Shown piece by piece: positions 62,036 to 64,000 of a stretch of DNA of 64,000 nucleotides (within the stretch, counting starts at the first letter, position 1; the number at the start of each line of letters is the position of its first letter). The stretch spans positions 372,001 to 436,000 of the forward strand of contig NZ_CP117880.1 in assembly GCF_028736175.1 (NCBI RefSeq), read 5' to 3'. The position numbers and the translations under genes were made by a program. The stretch comes from Sphingobacterium oryzagri (GTDB lineage Bacteria; Bacteroidota; Bacteroidia; Sphingobacteriales; Sphingobacteriaceae). The notes under the pieces were generated by a model. It had not been told where the DNA came from and searched no databases. It worked only from the letters and a program-made list of their open reading frames with translations.

Positions 62036-64000
62036 ATGGTAAAAAGAACAAGAATTCGATCCGGGGGGAAGATGTTCCAATATCTGCACAGACCATGTGC
62101 ATGGGGCACGATGGCTTTCCTGATCGGGATGCAAATTCCTGCTTCCAAAGCGTGGAGTAAGACTAGCCCATTGCTATTTACACAGGCACAACAAGAAGTA
62201 AACGGGAGGGTTGTAGGGGAGGACGGCCAACCGCTTGCGGGCGTTACGGTGTCTGTTGTCAATGCCGTAGTTTCGGCAGCCACAGATGAAGAAGGAGCGT
62301 TTACGCTAAGGTTAACAGCGGCGACAAGTCAATTGCTTTTCTCAGCTGTGGGCTACAAAGAACAAACGATAACGGTGCAAGCTGGTCAGCCGGTTCGTGT
62401 CGTCTTACAAAAAGATGATCGGGCGCTGGATGAAGTGGTCGTTATCGGCTTCGGAACAGTAAAGAAGAGAGACCTGACGGGCTCGGTAACTTCGGTTAAA
62501 CCGGAAGACATCGTACGCTCGCCGGCATCCAATGCCTTAGAATCTATCCAAGGGCAAGTTCCCGGATTAGATATCACCCGTTCATCCGGTAGTGCGACCT
62601 CGGGTGTGAATCTGACCATACGTGGAAAGCGATCGCTTTCTGCGGCAGATAATGCCAATAGTCCGCTAATTATTATCGATGGCATGCAGGGAGGTAATAT
62701 CAGTGATATTCATCCACAAGATATTGCCTCTATGGAGGTATTAAAAGATGCATCATCAACAGCTATATACGGTTCGCAAGGGGCCAATGGTGTCATCATT
62801 GTCACGACCAAACGCGGAAAAGAAGGGAAACCAGTCGTCAATTACAATGCTTATGTAGGCGCCAACGGTTGGGCGCAATATCCAGCGATGCGAACAGGCG
62901 ACGATTATATCGCCTTACGGCGAGAAGCCGCAAAAACAGCCGGACAGTGGAATAGCTCTGCTGACGACCAAACCTTATTTACCGTAGGTGAATGGGCAGC
63001 ACTGCAACAAAACCAGTGGGTGAATTGGAAAGATGAAGTATTTCATACGGGAATGGTGCAAAACCATCAGGTCTCTATTAGTGGCGGTAACGCCAGTACC
63101 AAAGGATTACTTTCTGGTGGCTATTACCGCGAGTTGGGTTCGTTTAAAAATGATGCCTTAGATAAGTTCAATTTACGCCTGAATGTCGATCAGAATTTAG
63201 GCTCTCGGGTGAAGGTGGGTACTTCCTCACAAATTACACATTACGATGGAAATAATCGTGCGGATAATGTCTTGTGGCGCGCGGCAACAAATGTTCCTTT
63301 AGGGCTGCCTTATGATGAACAGGGAGAAGTGATCCTCTGGCCTTTGGGGCGGGAGGGTAAAGTAAGTCCGCTGGCTGATGAAGCCAACGAGTTTGTTGCG
63401 CAACACCGTACCGCTAATACCAATATCATTGCGAATGGCTTCGCAGAAATCAAACCTTTTGCTGGCTTTTCTTTCCGCTCCAATTTGGGGGTAAATTTAT
63501 CCTATCAGCGGACGAAGGATTTTGAAAGTGAAAACTCCATCGATCGCGCAGGAGAATTTCCAACTTCACTCGCCAGTATTCTGGGTGAGGACCGCAGTTT
63601 TATCAACTGGGATAACATCATCAACTACAACTTTGAGATTCAAAAGCACGCTATCGGGCTTACGGCGTTGACCTCATGGACACAGTCAAAATTAAACACC
63701 TCATACATGGAGGGCGCCGGGCAGCTCGTGCCGCAACAGCTCTGGCACAATATCGGTGCAAACACCAAAGACTCCTATATCATCCGCTCGGGATACGTGC
63801 AAAGCCAAACCTTATCTTACGCACTGCGCGCAAACTATTCTTTCGAGGGCAAATACCTGCTGACCGTCTCTAACCGTTGGGATGGTGCTTCCCGCCTTTC
63901 CAAAGGCAACAAGTGGGCTTCGTTTCCTTCTGTCGCTGCAGGATGGCGCATCAGTGATGAAAATTGGTTTAACGTGAAACCTGTTAACGACTTAAAACTG
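62036..64000 (+). CDS. SusC-type TonB-dependent receptor, 3' end outside the window
   Basis: The first 655 codons of a third SusC protein are seen, open to the window edge. The leader has an unusually long basic N terminus (KRTRIRSGGK) before the hydrophobic segment WGTMAFLIGMQIPASKA. It is followed by a carboxypeptidase-like domain (GRVVGEDGQPLAGVTVSVV), the linker DEVVVIGFGTVKKRD near 138, and a plug with SNALESIQGQVPGLDITRS, LIIIDGMQGG and TAIYGSQGANGVIIVTTKRG. Then the barrel begins. Only 49 bp separate it from the GH2 gene and no operator copy or terminator lies between, so it is probably the continuation of the long operon. A SusD gene is expected next but lies outside the window. Confidence 0.95.
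   Translation, partial: MVKRTRIRSGGKMFQYLHRPCAWGTMAFLIGMQIPASKAWSKTSPLLFTQAQQEVNGRVVGEDGQPLAGVTVSVVNAVVSAATDEEGAFTLRLTAATSQLLFSAVGYKEQTITVQAGQPVRVVLQKDDRALDEVVVIGFGTVKKRDLTGSVTSVKPEDIVRSPASNALESIQGQVPGLDITRSSGSATSGVNLTIRGKRSLSAADNANSPLIIIDGMQGGNISDIHPQDIASMEVLKDASSTAIYGSQGANGVIIVTTKRGKEGKPVVNYNAYVGANGWAQYPAMRTGDDYIALRREAAKTAGQWNSSADDQTLFTVGEWAALQQNQWVNWKDEVFHTGMVQNHQVSISGGNASTKGLLSGGYYRELGSFKNDALDKFNLRLNVDQNLGSRVKVGTSSQITHYDGNNRADNVLWRAATNVPLGLPYDEQGEVILWPLGREGKVSPLADEANEFVAQHRTANTNIIANGFAEIKPFAGFSFRSNLGVNLSYQRTKDFESENSIDRAGEFPTSLASILGEDRSFINWDNIINYNFEIQKHAIGLTALTSWTQSKLNTSYMEGAGQLVPQQLWHNIGANTKDSYIIRSGYVQSQTLSYALRANYSFEGKYLLTVSNRWDGASRLSKGNKWASFPSVAAGWRISDENWFNVKPVNDLKL

Noticed and set aside
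62009..62036. GCTAACAAATTTAAATCTAA before the third SusC gene, similar to the shared operator
   Set aside because: It shares only the first six bases and a few later positions, and no TTTG box lies 57 bp downstream; that position is already inside the coding region.
1..64000. tRNA, rRNA, insertion sequences, integrases or phage genes
   Set aside because: None were recognised. No transposase motifs, terminal inverted repeats with target duplications, or structural RNA signatures stood out in the gaps between genes.

Overview
The window looks like chromosomal DNA from a Bacteroidota bacterium, most likely a member of the Sphingobacteriaceae (genus not determinable here). The reasons are three SusC-type TonB-dependent receptors, two with an adjacent SusD lipoprotein, dense arrays of exported glycoside hydrolases with 1-8 bp overlaps, and promoters with TAnnTTTG-type -7 boxes. 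Almost the whole window is one polysaccharide utilization region aimed at pectin. It holds two GH28 polygalacturonase-like enzymes, two PL1-type pectate lyases and two GH78 rhamnosidases. It also holds GH95, three GH2, a GH140-type apiosidase, GH43-like propellers, sialidase-like propellers and carbohydrate esterases. The apiosidase, GH95 enzyme, rhamnosidases and sialidase-like enzyme together point to rhamnogalacturonan II (RG-II) or a similarly branched pectin. That target is an inference.

Layout. (1) 285-12456, five-gene forward operon: alpha-galacturonidase-like enzyme, (alpha/alpha)6 glycosidase, GH28, GH95 and GH2-malectin. (2) 12665-13540, a lone reverse-strand AraC-family regulator, preceded by an AT-rich repeat tract. 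(3) 14210-20264, DUF3826 protein, SusC, SusD. (4) 20437-23688, two tandem PL1 lyases, ending in a strong terminator. (5) 24199-30261, second SusC, SusD and a surface lipoprotein, ending in a perfect-palindrome terminator. (6) 30572 to the window end, about 33 kb of at least 18 same-strand genes with almost no gaps. These run from a beta-helix/TIM-like enzyme through GH140, GH43-like, sialidase-like, esterase, GH2 and GH78 genes. They continue with a cytoplasmic acid-sugar cassette (Fe-dependent dehydrogenase, DapA-family aldolase, PdxA2, DUF1537 kinase) and a Na+/solute symporter. Further hydrolases follow, and then a third SusC cut by the window edge.

Two signals stand out. First, all five forward transcription units are preceded by the same roughly 28-bp element, with 12 positions invariant in all five copies and mostly a two-turn direct repeat of TAAy. 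In all five it begins exactly 57 bp before a -7-like box ending in TTTG. This looks like the operator of one AraC-type activator (a local AraC or a hybrid two-component regulator) that switches on the whole region. Second, the acid-sugar cassette next to a sialidase-like enzyme fits on paper as a complete route for the RG-II sugar Dha (3-deoxy-D-lyxo-heptulosaric acid): release, import, retro-aldol cleavage, reduction to D-threonate, phosphorylation, and oxidative decarboxylation to DHAP. The stereochemistry of the predicted C4 product matches D-threonate. This is a hypothesis, not an established pathway for these genes.
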